DNA of 11,066 nucleotides. Source: VBAS01 sp044867875 (GTDB lineage Bacteria; Bacteroidota; Bacteroidia; Chitinophagales; Chitinophagaceae). This document shows positions 1 through 7,066 of the stretch, in pieces. Position 1 is the first letter of the stretch, and each line of letters begins with the position of its first letter. The position numbers and the translations under genes are program-made. Under the pieces are notes generated by a model. The model had not been told where the DNA came from. It did no database searches and saw nothing but the letters and a program-made list of their open reading frames with translations. Location of the stretch: assembly GCA_044867875.1 (NCBI GenBank), contig JBIOVR010000238.1, forward strand, positions 1 to 11,066. The letters are read 5' to 3'.

Positions 1-284
1 ATCATATTTTCCAATGCCGCAATATGATCAGCAAATGCCTTTTCACCTGCTTTCGTTACCGAATAAGTTGTATTTGTCTTTTTGCCCACAAATCCTTTTT
101 TAATTTTCAAAAAACCATTTTCTTCAAGATTCTGTAAATGAGTGGCGAGATTTCCATCTGTTACTTCCAGCATTTGCTTCAAGTCATTAAAATTTATTTC
201 TTCATTCACCAACAGCACACTCATAATGCCAAGGCGAATGCGATTATCAAAAATTTTGTTTAAGCCAGTTATCGGATTCTTCAA
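1..284 (-). CDS. Winged-helix DNA-binding transcriptional regulator, 3' end cut by window
   Basis: Small DNA-binding protein of the winged-helix type common in Bacteroidota. About 94 residues are visible and the C-terminus runs off the left edge; the family is usually about 95-100 residues, so little is missing. The N-terminal helix reads KNPITGLNKIFDNRIRLGIM. A helix-turn-helix follows, with the recognition helix at about residues 43-55 (DGNLATHLQNLEE), then a basic beta-wing at 60-76 (KIKKGFVGKKTNTTYSV). No ATG is available: reading upstream, stop codons occur in frame at 303-305 and 309-311, so the best start is TTG at 282-284, which gives the expected M-KNPI N-terminus. The gene follows the membrane-protein gene by 24 nt on the same strand, so the two are probably co-transcribed. 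It likely represses its own operon through the dyads at 952-980 (inference). Family call is firm; the effector is unknown. Confidence 0.85.
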   Translation of the reverse strand, partial: MKNPITGLNKIFDNRIRLGIMSVLLVNEEINFNDLKQMLEVTDGNLATHLQNLEENGFLKIKKGFVGKKTNTTYSVTKAGEKAFADHIAALENM

Positions 285-308
285 TTCTAATTTTTTATCA
301 GGTTATTC

Positions 309-944
309 TTAGCCGTTCTTTTCATATTTCCACCACATCACAAAACCATAAATGATATGTAAAACACCAAATCCTGCTGTCCAAAAATACAAGCCGTAAC
401 CCACAAACTGTGTATTGATCAGTCCTAGGAAGATCTGTGATAATCCAAGGTATTTAACGTCCGTAAGTGTATACTTACTTGCATTTACCAAAGCCAGGCC
501 ATAAAAAACGAGACAGGCCGGTGCTATAAATATCCATTCATTATATTGATACATTGCGAGAATAAACAAGCCGCCTGCACCCAGTGGGATCAGCAAATTG
601 ATCGTAAGTCTTTTGGCAGTAAGATCCCAAACAGGTAGCTTATTATGTCTTGCTTTTCGCCAGGTAAAATAAAAAGCAGCCACCCATGCAGCTGCAAGCA
701 CCAGCATTGCAATTATAAACAGATCAATTTTTAGCTTATGATAGCCACTATCCGTATACCCGCCATTATTAAAATTTAAATAATAGTCATCCAGCTTTTG
801 TTTAGCAAACCATGCACCTACCAAGGCGCAGATACCCGCTGCTATCCCACTCAACCCGCTTAATGAAATGAAACGGGATGAACGTTCCATAATGCGTTTT
901 ATATCCTGGATTGTGTCGAGAGTTTGCTGGTTTTGTTCGTTCAT
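309..944 (-). CDS. Six-helix integral membrane protein of unknown function
   Basis: Protein of 211 residues. The ATG at 942-944 is chosen over one seven codons upstream because the upstream one would fall inside the promoter/operator dyads. The N-terminal 22 residues are hydrophilic (NEQNQQTLDTIQDIKRIMER), possibly a cytoplasmic amphipathic helix. About six hydrophobic segments follow, near residues 27-47, 74-95, 113-132, 137-156, 163-183 and 185-205, ending in the short charged tail KYEKNG. A polar loop at about 50-70 is rich in Y, N, D and G. I recognise no enzyme or transporter motif. It is the first gene of a two-gene minus-strand unit with the winged-helix regulator, a pairing that suggests the regulator controls, or is influenced by, this membrane protein. 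That functional link is inference. Confidence 0.8.
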   Translation of the reverse strand: MNEQNQQTLDTIQDIKRIMERSSRFISLSGLSGIAAGICALVGAWFAKQKLDDYYLNFNNGGYTDSGYHKLKIDLFIIAMLVLAAAWVAAFYFTWRKARHNKLPVWDLTAKRLTINLLIPLGAGGLFILAMYQYNEWIFIAPACLVFYGLALVNASKYTLTDVKYLGLSQIFLGLINTQFVGYGLYFWTAGFGVLHIIYGFVMWWKYEKNG

Positions 945-951
945 AAAAAGC

Positions 952-980
952 ACTTTGAAATACAAAGTAAATATTTCAAA
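952..980 (-). promoter_or_regulatory. Nested inverted repeats, likely operator of the membrane-protein/regulator operon
   Basis: Two perfect dyads overlap. ACTTTG (952-957) and CAAAGT (963-968) are 6-bp arms around 5 nt. TTTGAAATA (954-962) and TATTTCAAA (972-980) are 9-bp arms around 9 nt. They lie 7-36 nt upstream of the ATG at 944 and cover the putative -7 element. Position and symmetry suit a dimeric winged-helix repressor, probably the regulator encoded two genes downstream; that identity is inference. Confidence 0.6.
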
Positions 981-994
981 TGCATAATTCCAAA
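963..994 (-). promoter_or_regulatory. Bacteroidota-type promoter for the membrane-protein/regulator operon
   Basis: On the minus strand a -33-like TTTG (991-994) is followed after 20 nt by TTACTTTG (963-970). This matches five of the six defined positions of the Bacteroidota -7 consensus TAnnTTTG. Element order and spacing agree with the known primary sigma factor consensus of this phylum. The expected transcription start is about 10-15 nt before the ATG at 944. The -7 element lies within the nested dyads, so a bound repressor would block RNA polymerase. Confidence 0.5.
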
Positions 995-1055
995 TCTTTT
1001 TGGGATTTAGACGACTTTAACTGGTACAAAATAAGGGCTTCAGGTGCCTGTTTCT

Positions 1056-1063
1056 TAAATTTG
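1056..1063 (+). promoter_or_regulatory. Candidate -7 element for the DUF5686 gene
   Basis: TAAATTTG matches the Bacteroidota -7 consensus TAnnTTTG at every defined position. It ends only 7 nt before the first ATG (1071), so the transcript would be leaderless or carry a very short leader. I see no TTTG at the expected -33 distance, which weakens the call. Confidence 0.35.
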
Positions 1064-1070
1064 TAAGCCG

Positions 1071-3554
1071 ATGATGATAACCCGAAGCCTGTACATCCTA
1101 TTGCTGTTCCTTTTTTTGCCGGGCATGTTTGCTTTTTCCCAAAGAAAGATCCTTGCAGGTGTTGTGAAAGATGCTCATAGTGATGAACCGGTCCCCTTTG
1201 CTTCCTTGCAATTTATAAATTCAACAGTTGGCAAATTATCAGATTCATCCGGCGCATTTGAATTTAACCTGGCTCAATGGCCATCGGACACCCTGGAGAT
1301 CACTTGTGTAGGATATCAACCTTATAAATTATTTATTTCTGCGAACCTTGATTCCTTCAGAATTGATATCATAATGGAAAGAGGAACCTTTAATGAAGGA
1401 GCCAAAGTTAAAACTAAGGTGAACAAGGGTTTATTTCTCTGGCGAAAGATCGTACAGCATAAAGCCCGCAATGATAAATTCAGATTTAAAAACTTCTCTT
1501 ACGAGGTTTATAATAAACTGGAGCTTGATCTAAAGAATATCAATTTTCAAAAGCTTTCAAAATTTAAACCACTGAGGTCGATCAGTGGTATGATCAATGA
1601 AAATATTGATAGTACAGAAGGCAAGCCTTTTTTACCAACCTATTTTACCGAAGTGATCTCCGATTATTATTATCAACCGAAACCACTTAAAAGAAGAGAA
1701 GTAATAAAAGCCGTAAATACATACGGTGGTGTGAATAATGAAAGTATACGTCCCTTGCTTGGCAACATGGACCAGAATGTAAGTGTTTATGGAAACTTTA
1801 TCCCGGTTATGGACAAGCAGTTTGTAAGTCCTGCCAGCGATAACGGCGATAATTATTATAATTACCGGGTTGTGGATACACAGGTAGTAAATCAAAATCG
1901 TTTTTATCATCTTGTATTTACCCCGAAACATCGGGGTGAAAATACTTTTGAGGGTGATTGCTGGGTGCATGCTGGCACTTATGCAATTCAGAAAATGAAC
2001 CTTCGACTGGGCAAAGATGCAAATGTCAATTACCTGGAAACATTAAGCCTGATCCAGGAATATCAACTGTTGGACGATTCTACTACCTGGTTTTTAGCAA
2101 GAGATAAATTTGTTGCCGATTACACCCCTCTTGGAAAACAAAAACTCGCATTTATTGGTCGCAAAAACACCACCTATAAAAACATTGTGGTGGACGACTC
2201 TTCAGTGGTTCATGAACTAAATAAAAACAAACTGCTTGAAGAAGTAATTGTATTACCCGGTGCTGAAGCAAAAGCCAAAGAATATTGGAAAGAAGCCCGG
2301 CATGAAGATCTGTCAAAAAATGAAACGGGCATTATTAAAATGATTGACACCTTGAGCAATGATCCAAATTTTAAAAAATTCACCAACACAATGGGTTTTA
2401 TTGGTACAGGCTATCTTAATACTGGGAATTTTCAATTAGGCCCCTGGTATAATTGGATAACACAAAACTCATGGGAAGGCCTGAGGCTTCGCTTTGATCT
2501 TGGTACCAATTACAAGTTTGACAGAAAATGGTGGTGGCATACTTATTTAGCGTATGGTTTCAGAGATCAGAAACTGAAGGGCAAAGCTGAATTGTTTTTT
2601 TTACCTGCTAAGCATCCACGAACTTATTTGTATGGGTCTTACTCGCATGATATAGATTATGGTCAAAGCTATATCGGCGAATTAACGAATGATAACATTT
2701 TTGCATTAGCTGTCCGCAAATCCGGAGTTCCGATTAAGGTTATGAAGATTGAAGAAACACGATTTGAATATTTTCATGAAACCAAATCTGGCTTTTCAGG
2801 TCTATTTGCAACGGCGTACAAACAATTCAATCCCCTGCAAAATATACCTCCAAAAGATTCATTCCCGGTTTCAGGCGGTAAACCCTTACAAACTTTTGAA
2901 ATATCGCTGCGGCTTCGCTTTGCATATCTTGAAAAATTCCTGGAGTCAAATTTTTTTCGTACTAGTTTGGGAAGCCCTTACCCTATTCCTGAATTAAAGA
3001 TTACACAGGGAATTTCAGGTATCGGAAAAAGTGCATACAATTATACCAAGGTTCTCGCAGGTATTCATGATTATATTAAGGTTCCTCCATTTGGTAACTT
3101 TGAATATAATTTTTTTGCAGGTAAAACTTTTGGCACCTTACCTTATACTTTCCTTGAAATCGCTCCCGGTAATGAGTTGAGCTATTATAATAAACATACT
3201 TTTAGTTTGATGAACAGGTATGAATATATTCATGACAAATTTGTTGCTCTTAGTTTCGAACATAATATCGGCAATGGCATTTTCCGCCTTATACCACAAC
3301 TTAAATTCCGGCAGTTTTATACTATTAAAACATTATGGGGTGGCCTGAGTGATGCAAACAAAACGCTGAACTTTTTGCCCGGGTATGATTTTAAATCACT
3401 CGACGGCAAAACTTATCTTGAAATAGGAACGGGTATTGATAACATCTTTAAACTTATCCGCCTTGATTTTATATGGAGGCTTCTTCCCACTCCTTTACCC
3501 AAAGAAGCAAATAAAAGATTTGGCGTCTTTGGAAGTTTCAGGCTTTCGTTTTAA
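1071..3554 (+). CDS. DUF5686 outer-membrane protein with carboxypeptidase-regulatory-like domain
   Basis: Protein of 827 residues. A signal peptide covers residues 1-23 (LYILLLFLFLPGMFAFS, then Q24). Residues about 27-108 form a carboxypeptidase-regulatory-like beta-sandwich (GVVKDAHSDEPVPFASLQF, then a DSSGAFEF stretch and ITCVGYQPYKLFI), as found at the N-terminus of many Bacteroidota surface proteins. The remainder matches the DUF5686 pattern: a conserved middle section (YNYRVVD, HLVFTPKHRGENTFEGDCWV), then many aromatic, alternating strands and a terminal FGVFGSFRLSF ending in phenylalanine, as expected of an outer-membrane beta-barrel. There is no TonB box or plug domain, so it is not a SusC-type receptor. 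Start choice: tandem ATGs at 1071 and 1074; either gives a working signal peptide. It is divergent from the membrane-protein operon and probably monocistronic. The molecular function of the family is not established. Confidence 0.88.
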   Translation: MMITRSLYILLLFLFLPGMFAFSQRKILAGVVKDAHSDEPVPFASLQFINSTVGKLSDSSGAFEFNLAQWPSDTLEITCVGYQPYKLFISANLDSFRIDIIMERGTFNEGAKVKTKVNKGLFLWRKIVQHKARNDKFRFKNFSYEVYNKLELDLKNINFQKLSKFKPLRSISGMINENIDSTEGKPFLPTYFTEVISDYYYQPKPLKRREVIKAVNTYGGVNNESIRPLLGNMDQNVSVYGNFIPVMDKQFVSPASDNGDNYYNYRVVDTQVVNQNRFYHLVFTPKHRGENTFEGDCWVHAGTYAIQKMNLRLGKDANVNYLETLSLIQEYQLLDDSTTWFLARDKFVADYTPLGKQKLAFIGRKNTTYKNIVVDDSSVVHELNKNKLLEEVIVLPGAEAKAKEYWKEARHEDLSKNETGIIKMIDTLSNDPNFKKFTNTMGFIGTGYLNTGNFQLGPWYNWITQNSWEGLRLRFDLGTNYKFDRKWWWHTYLAYGFRDQKLKGKAELFFLPAKHPRTYLYGSYSHDIDYGQSYIGELTNDNIFALAVRKSGVPIKVMKIEETRFEYFHETKSGFSGLFATAYKQFNPLQNIPPKDSFPVSGGKPLQTFEISLRLRFAYLEKFLESNFFRTSLGSPYPIPELKITQGISGIGKSAYNYTKVLAGIHDYIKVPPFGNFEYNFFAGKTFGTLPYTFLEIAPGNELSYYNKHTFSLMNRYEYIHDKFVALSFEHNIGNGIFRLIPQLKFRQFYTIKTLWGGLSDANKTLNFLPGYDFKSLDGKTYLEIGTGIDNIFKLIRLDFIWRLLPTPLPKEANKRFGVFGSFRLSF

Positions 3555-3701
3555 TAAGAATGTTTTATAATGTAAATTATTATTAGGTAGCCAGCTGCAA
3601 TAATTTTTTCGCCTTTTGTTGCGTCGCACTCTTGTGCTTTCTTATTTTTATTCAGCTATGGTCCACCCCTTCTCAATGTTTTCCGTTTATTGTACATCCG
3701 G

Positions 3702-3717
3702 CCCCCGCCAGCGGGGG
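3702..3717. repeat. GC-rich mini-palindrome, copy 1
   Basis: CCCCCGCCAGCGGGGG: 7-bp perfect arms around a CA centre, strikingly GC-rich in an AT-rich intergenic region. It is the exact reverse complement of the copy at 3803-3818 and is followed by the same ACAAT/ATAAT-like bases on the side facing the element centre. It would form a very stable hairpin in RNA or single-stranded DNA. Confidence 0.8.
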
Positions 3718-3802
3718 ACAATGATCATCTTGATTTTATTCTGGCGTAAAAAATATTTATAAGGTGTCCTTTTATTTTTCAAATGATAAGCTGTTTTATT
3801 AT

Positions 3803-3818
3803 CCCCCGCTGGCGGGGG
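3803..3818. repeat. GC-rich mini-palindrome, copy 2 (inverted)
   Basis: CCCCCGCTGGCGGGGG, the exact reverse complement of copy 1, placed symmetrically about the dyad centre of the surrounding element. It has the look of a REP-type repeat unit nested in the larger palindrome. Confidence 0.8.
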
Positions 3819-3980
3819 AAGCAGTTCGATCAGAAAGTAATTTCAAATGGGGGTGGACAAAAGCCGAATAGAATTGTGCAGCACAAGTGTGCGACGCAAC
3901 CAAAGTTTAATAGTAGTACCATAGCTTAGTACATCGTTATTACTTTACAAGTTTTAGTATCTTACCCAAAAGTTTCAGAT

Positions 3981-5480
3981 ATGCCTTCTCATTACATTCT
4001 TGCACTCGACCAGGGCACTACCAGCAGTCGCAGTATTATTTTTGATAAGCAGGGCAACATTATCAGCGTTGCACAAAAAGAATTCAAACAAATATTTCCG
4101 CAACCCGGCTGGGTAGAGCATGATGCTGAAGAGATCTGGAGCACTCAATATGGCACAATGGCTGAAGCTGTGGCCAAAGCAGGTATCACAATGAAACAAA
4201 TAGCTGGTATCGGCATCACCAACCAACGGGAGACAACTGTAGTGTGGGAACGCAGCACCGGTAAACCAATTTATCATGCTATCGTTTGGCAAGACAGAAG
4301 AACTGCATCTTATTGTGATGAATTGAAAGCAGCCGGTCATGCAAATATGATCCAGGAAAAAACAGGATTAGTGATCGATGCCTATTTCTCTGCCACAAAA
4401 CTGAAATGGATATTAGATAATGTAAGTGGGGCAAGAGCAAAAGCTGAAAATGGTGAGCTGGCATTTGGAACAATAGATAGCTGGCTGGTCTGGAAATTAA
4501 GTGGTGGTAATATTCATGTCACTGATGTTTCCAATGCATCAAGAACAATGCTGTTGAATATTCATACATGTCAATGGGATGAGGAACTGCTGAAACTATT
4601 TAATATCCCGAGATCAGTTTTACCGGAAGTAAAAGCGTCAAGCAAAATTTATGGAACAACTGCAAGTGCAGTTCCAGAAATAAAAATTCCTATAGCTGGT
4701 ATTGCCGGAGATCAGCAAGCTGCTTTGTTTGGGCAAATGTGTACCGCCCCGGGAATGGTAAAGAATACATATGGCACCGGTTGCTTTATGCTGATGAATA
4801 CAGGAACAAAAGCAATTGCATCAAAAAACAATTTATTGACAACGATCGCATGGCAGATCGATGGCAAAACAGAATATGCATTGGAAGGAAGTGTATTTAT
4901 TGCTGGTGCAGTTGTGCAATGGCTGAGAGATGGCTTAAAGATCATTCGCAACTCTGCAGAAGTGGAAGCACTTGCTGCTACTGTAAAAGATAGCGAAGGT
5001 GTTTATATAGTTCCTGCCTTTGCAGGCCTTGGTACACCACATTGGAATCAGCATGCCCGTGGAAGTATTTTCGGATTGACCAGGGGAAGCAATAATTCGC
5101 ATATTGCAAGGGCAGCAATTGATAGCATCGCTTATCAAACTTATGATGTATTGAAGGCAATGGAAGCGGATGCAGGTATTTCAATTGCTGAATTGCGAGT
5201 GGATGGTGGCGCTACAATTAATAATTCATTGATGCAATTTCAAAGTGATATCCTGAATACAAAAGTGATCCGCCCAAAAGTAACGGAAACGACTGCGCTT
5301 GGCGCCGCTTATCTCGCAGGACTTGCAGTTGGCTATTGGAAAAATGTTGAAGAGATACAAAAGCAATGGCAGGTTGATAAAGAGTTTTCTCCTTCAATGA
5401 ATGATGAAAAAAGAAATGAGTTAGTAAATGGATGGCAAAGAGCAGTGAATGCAGCTATTGCATGGGCAGATCAGAAATAA
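3981..5480 (+). CDS. glpK: Glycerol kinase
   Basis: Phosphorylates glycerol with ATP to sn-glycerol 3-phosphate in the cytoplasm, trapping it for catabolism. At 499 residues it is full length for the FGGY carbohydrate kinase family. Visible landmarks: the phosphate-binding loop D10-QGTTSSR near the N-terminus; the glycerol-binding residues R83-E84 (NQRET) and Y135; the catalytic aspartate D244 (GIAGDQQAALFGQ); the ATP-domain YGTGCFML at 264-271; and the C-terminal DGGATINN at 408-415. The loop before D244 (about 226-238, TTASAVPEIKIPIAG) lacks the GGKGGTR sequence that binds fructose 1,6-bisphosphate in the E. coli enzyme. The position of the HPr-phosphorylated histidine of Gram-positive enzymes appears to be K222. 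First gene of the operon; its stop overlaps the glpD start by one base. Confidence 0.97.
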   Translation: MPSHYILALDQGTTSSRSIIFDKQGNIISVAQKEFKQIFPQPGWVEHDAEEIWSTQYGTMAEAVAKAGITMKQIAGIGITNQRETTVVWERSTGKPIYHAIVWQDRRTASYCDELKAAGHANMIQEKTGLVIDAYFSATKLKWILDNVSGARAKAENGELAFGTIDSWLVWKLSGGNIHVTDVSNASRTMLLNIHTCQWDEELLKLFNIPRSVLPEVKASSKIYGTTASAVPEIKIPIAGIAGDQQAALFGQMCTAPGMVKNTYGTGCFMLMNTGTKAIASKNNLLTTIAWQIDGKTEYALEGSVFIAGAVVQWLRDGLKIIRNSAEVEALAATVKDSEGVYIVPAFAGLGTPHWNQHARGSIFGLTRGSNNSHIARAAIDSIAYQTYDVLKAMEADAGISIAELRVDGGATINNSLMQFQSDILNTKVIRPKVTETTALGAAYLAGLAVGYWKNVEEIQKQWQVDKEFSPSMNDEKRNELVNGWQRAVNAAIAWADQK

Positions 5481-7060
5481 TGAACAGGCAAGAACAAATA
5501 GACAAACTGAATTCAATTAAAGAATTTGACATCTGCATTATTGGTGGCGGCGCTACAGGTTTGGGTATTGCCGTTGATGCAGCATCAAGAGGATGTAAAA
5601 CAATTTTGCTGGAGAAATATGATTTTGCAAAGGGAACTTCATCACGAAGTACAAAATTGGTTCATGGCGGCGTTCGTTATTTACAACAGGGAAATATAAA
5701 GCTGGTAATGGAAGCATTGAAAGAAAGAGGTTTGTTGAAAAAGAATGCACCTCACCTGGTAAAAAATCAATCCTTCGTTATTCCCAATTATAAATGGTGG
5801 GAGAATTCATTCTATGGAGTTGGCCTGAAAGTGTACGATTGGATGGCAGGAAGTTTAGGATTAGGCCCTTCACAATTATTAAATAAAGAAGAAACGGTTG
5901 CCATGGCCCCAAACCTTGATCAAGATGGTTTGCGTGGTAGCGTTCTTTATCATGATGGACAGTTTGATGATGCACGACTAGCAATTCATCTTGCAATGAC
6001 GGCAGCAGATCATGGCGCAGTTGTCATAAACTATATGAGTGTGGAAGGATTAATGAAAGAAAATGAAAAAGTATGTGGAGTAATTGCAAAAGATAGTTTT
6101 AACGATAAAGAGTACGAGATACAAGCCAAAGCAGTTATCAATGCAACAGGAATTTTTTCCGACAGCATTGCTAAAATGGATGATAAAGATGCAGAAGCAT
6201 TGATCTCTCATAGCCAGGGAATTCATCTTGTATTTGACAAAAAGTTTCTTTTATCCGATACTGCCATCATGATCCCACGAACGGATGATGGACGTGTATT
6301 GTTCGCTGTGCCCTGGCATAATAAAATAATTATTGGTACAACGGACACACCCGTACCGTCAGCCAGCGAAGAGCCTGTTGCGCTGAAAGAAGAGATTGAT
6401 TTTGTGATGCAGCATATTCATCGTTACCTGAAAAAAGATCCTTCTTATAATGATATACGGAGTGTATTTGCCGGTTTGAGACCCTTAGTAAAAAGTAATT
6501 CTAAGATCACTTCTGCCATTTCAAGAGATCATCATATTTCTGTTTCTGATTCAGAATTAATTTCCATAACAGGTGGTAAATGGACAACATACAGAAAGAT
6601 GGCAGAAGATGTAATGGAAGTTGCTATACACAAAGCAGGGATGAGTGAAAAAGAATGTGTAACTAAAAATTTACACATACATGGTTATAAAGAAAACAAT
6701 GATTACACAGCTGCATTATATTATTATGGAACGGATAAGGATGGAATCGAAGATCTGATCAAAAAAGATTCTTCACTTGCTGAGTTGGTCCATCCGTCAT
6801 TACCATATTTAAAAGCAGAAATTATTTGGGCTTTACAAAATGAAATGTGCATGACAGTGGAAGATGCATTGGCAAGGAGAACAAGAGCATTGTTACTTGA
6901 TGCAAAAGCCGCCATTGAATCAGCTTCGCTGGTAGCAAACATGATGGCCAAAGAAATGGGGAAAAATGAAACCTGGATAAAAGAACAAATTGATAGCTTT
7001 ATTTCTGTTGCGAAGAATTATCTTCCAACTTCAAACCACAAACTTCAAAACTCAAACTGA
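5480..7060 (+). CDS. glpD: FAD-dependent glycerol-3-phosphate dehydrogenase
   Basis: Oxidises sn-glycerol 3-phosphate to dihydroxyacetone phosphate at the membrane and passes electrons through FAD to the quinone pool. The protein is 526 residues, usual for the family. Residues 17-45 form the FAD-binding Rossmann motif (DICIIGGGATGLG). The first family signature follows at about 51-68 (KGTSSRSTKLVHGGVRYL) and the second at about 365-375 (GGKWTTYRKMA). R334 in FAGLRPLV lies in the substrate region. A C-terminal helical DAO-type domain covers about 400-515. The start is ATG at 5480, which overlaps the glpK stop as TAATG; an in-frame ATG at 5432 would add 16 unlikely residues inside glpK. The last ten residues (TSNHKLQNSN) are encoded by a CAAAC/CTTCAAA-rich simple stretch and look like a non-conserved tail. 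Confidence 0.96.
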   Translation: MNRQEQIDKLNSIKEFDICIIGGGATGLGIAVDAASRGCKTILLEKYDFAKGTSSRSTKLVHGGVRYLQQGNIKLVMEALKERGLLKKNAPHLVKNQSFVIPNYKWWENSFYGVGLKVYDWMAGSLGLGPSQLLNKEETVAMAPNLDQDGLRGSVLYHDGQFDDARLAIHLAMTAADHGAVVINYMSVEGLMKENEKVCGVIAKDSFNDKEYEIQAKAVINATGIFSDSIAKMDDKDAEALISHSQGIHLVFDKKFLLSDTAIMIPRTDDGRVLFAVPWHNKIIIGTTDTPVPSASEEPVALKEEIDFVMQHIHRYLKKDPSYNDIRSVFAGLRPLVKSNSKITSAISRDHHISVSDSELISITGGKWTTYRKMAEDVMEVAIHKAGMSEKECVTKNLHIHGYKENNDYTAALYYYGTDKDGIEDLIKKDSSLAELVHPSLPYLKAEIIWALQNEMCMTVEDALARRTRALLLDAKAAIESASLVANMMAKEMGKNETWIKEQIDSFISVAKNYLPTSNHKLQNSN

Positions 7061-7066
7061 TTGCTT

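Larger units (their letters stand above)
3613..3905. repeat. Large imperfect palindrome, fold-back or MITE-like element
   Basis: The ends are inverted copies. The left arm (3613-3669) and the reverse complement of the right arm (3850-3905) agree at about 45 of 57 aligned positions by eye. This includes an identical 12-bp GTTGCGTCGCAC at the outer edge (3618-3629 and 3889-3900) and GTCCACCCC at the inner edge (3661-3669 and 3850-3858). Two GC-rich mini-palindromes sit symmetrically inside. All four pairs share one dyad centre at about 3759.5, so this is a single symmetric structure. It contains no ORF, and I see no target-site duplication at the outer edges. A related solo arm lies at 10261-10301. 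A non-autonomous transposable element or large REP-like unit is the best reading; mobility is inference. Confidence 0.7.
3555..3980. other. 426-bp gene-free region between the DUF5686 gene and glpK
   Basis: No credible coding sequence is present. The first 58 bp are AT-rich with no convincing terminator. Positions 3613-3905 are the large palindromic element described separately. The last 75 bp (3906-3980) must carry the glpK promoter unless it lies inside the element. I find only weak -7-like strings there (TACTTTAC, TATCTTAC) and no TTTG at proper spacing, so no promoter is called. AGTAC occurs twice, 11 nt apart, near 3916-3932, which may be chance. Confidence 0.6.

Noticed and set aside
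1071..3554. DUF5686 protein as a TonB-dependent (SusC-like) receptor
   Set aside because: The regulatory-like domain is shared with SusC proteins, but there is no plug domain or TonB box and no SusD partner.
3567..3580. ATAAT-GTAA-ATTAT hairpin as terminator of the DUF5686 gene
   Set aside because: The stem is only 5 bp of A-T pairs with no T tract; not convincing.
3975..5184. Several open frames of 64-121 codons on the minus strand inside glpK
   Set aside because: They are antisense to a full-length, motif-complete glycerol kinase and encode no recognisable domain; they arise from codon composition.
5432..5479. In-frame upstream ATG that would extend GlpD by 16 residues
   Set aside because: The extension lies inside glpK, and GlpD proteins start shortly before the FAD motif; the TAATG overlap at 5480 is a typical operon junction.
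7061..7066. TTG directly after the glpD stop as the glpF start
   Set aside because: The ATG six bases later gives the standard MSPFIGEF N-terminus.
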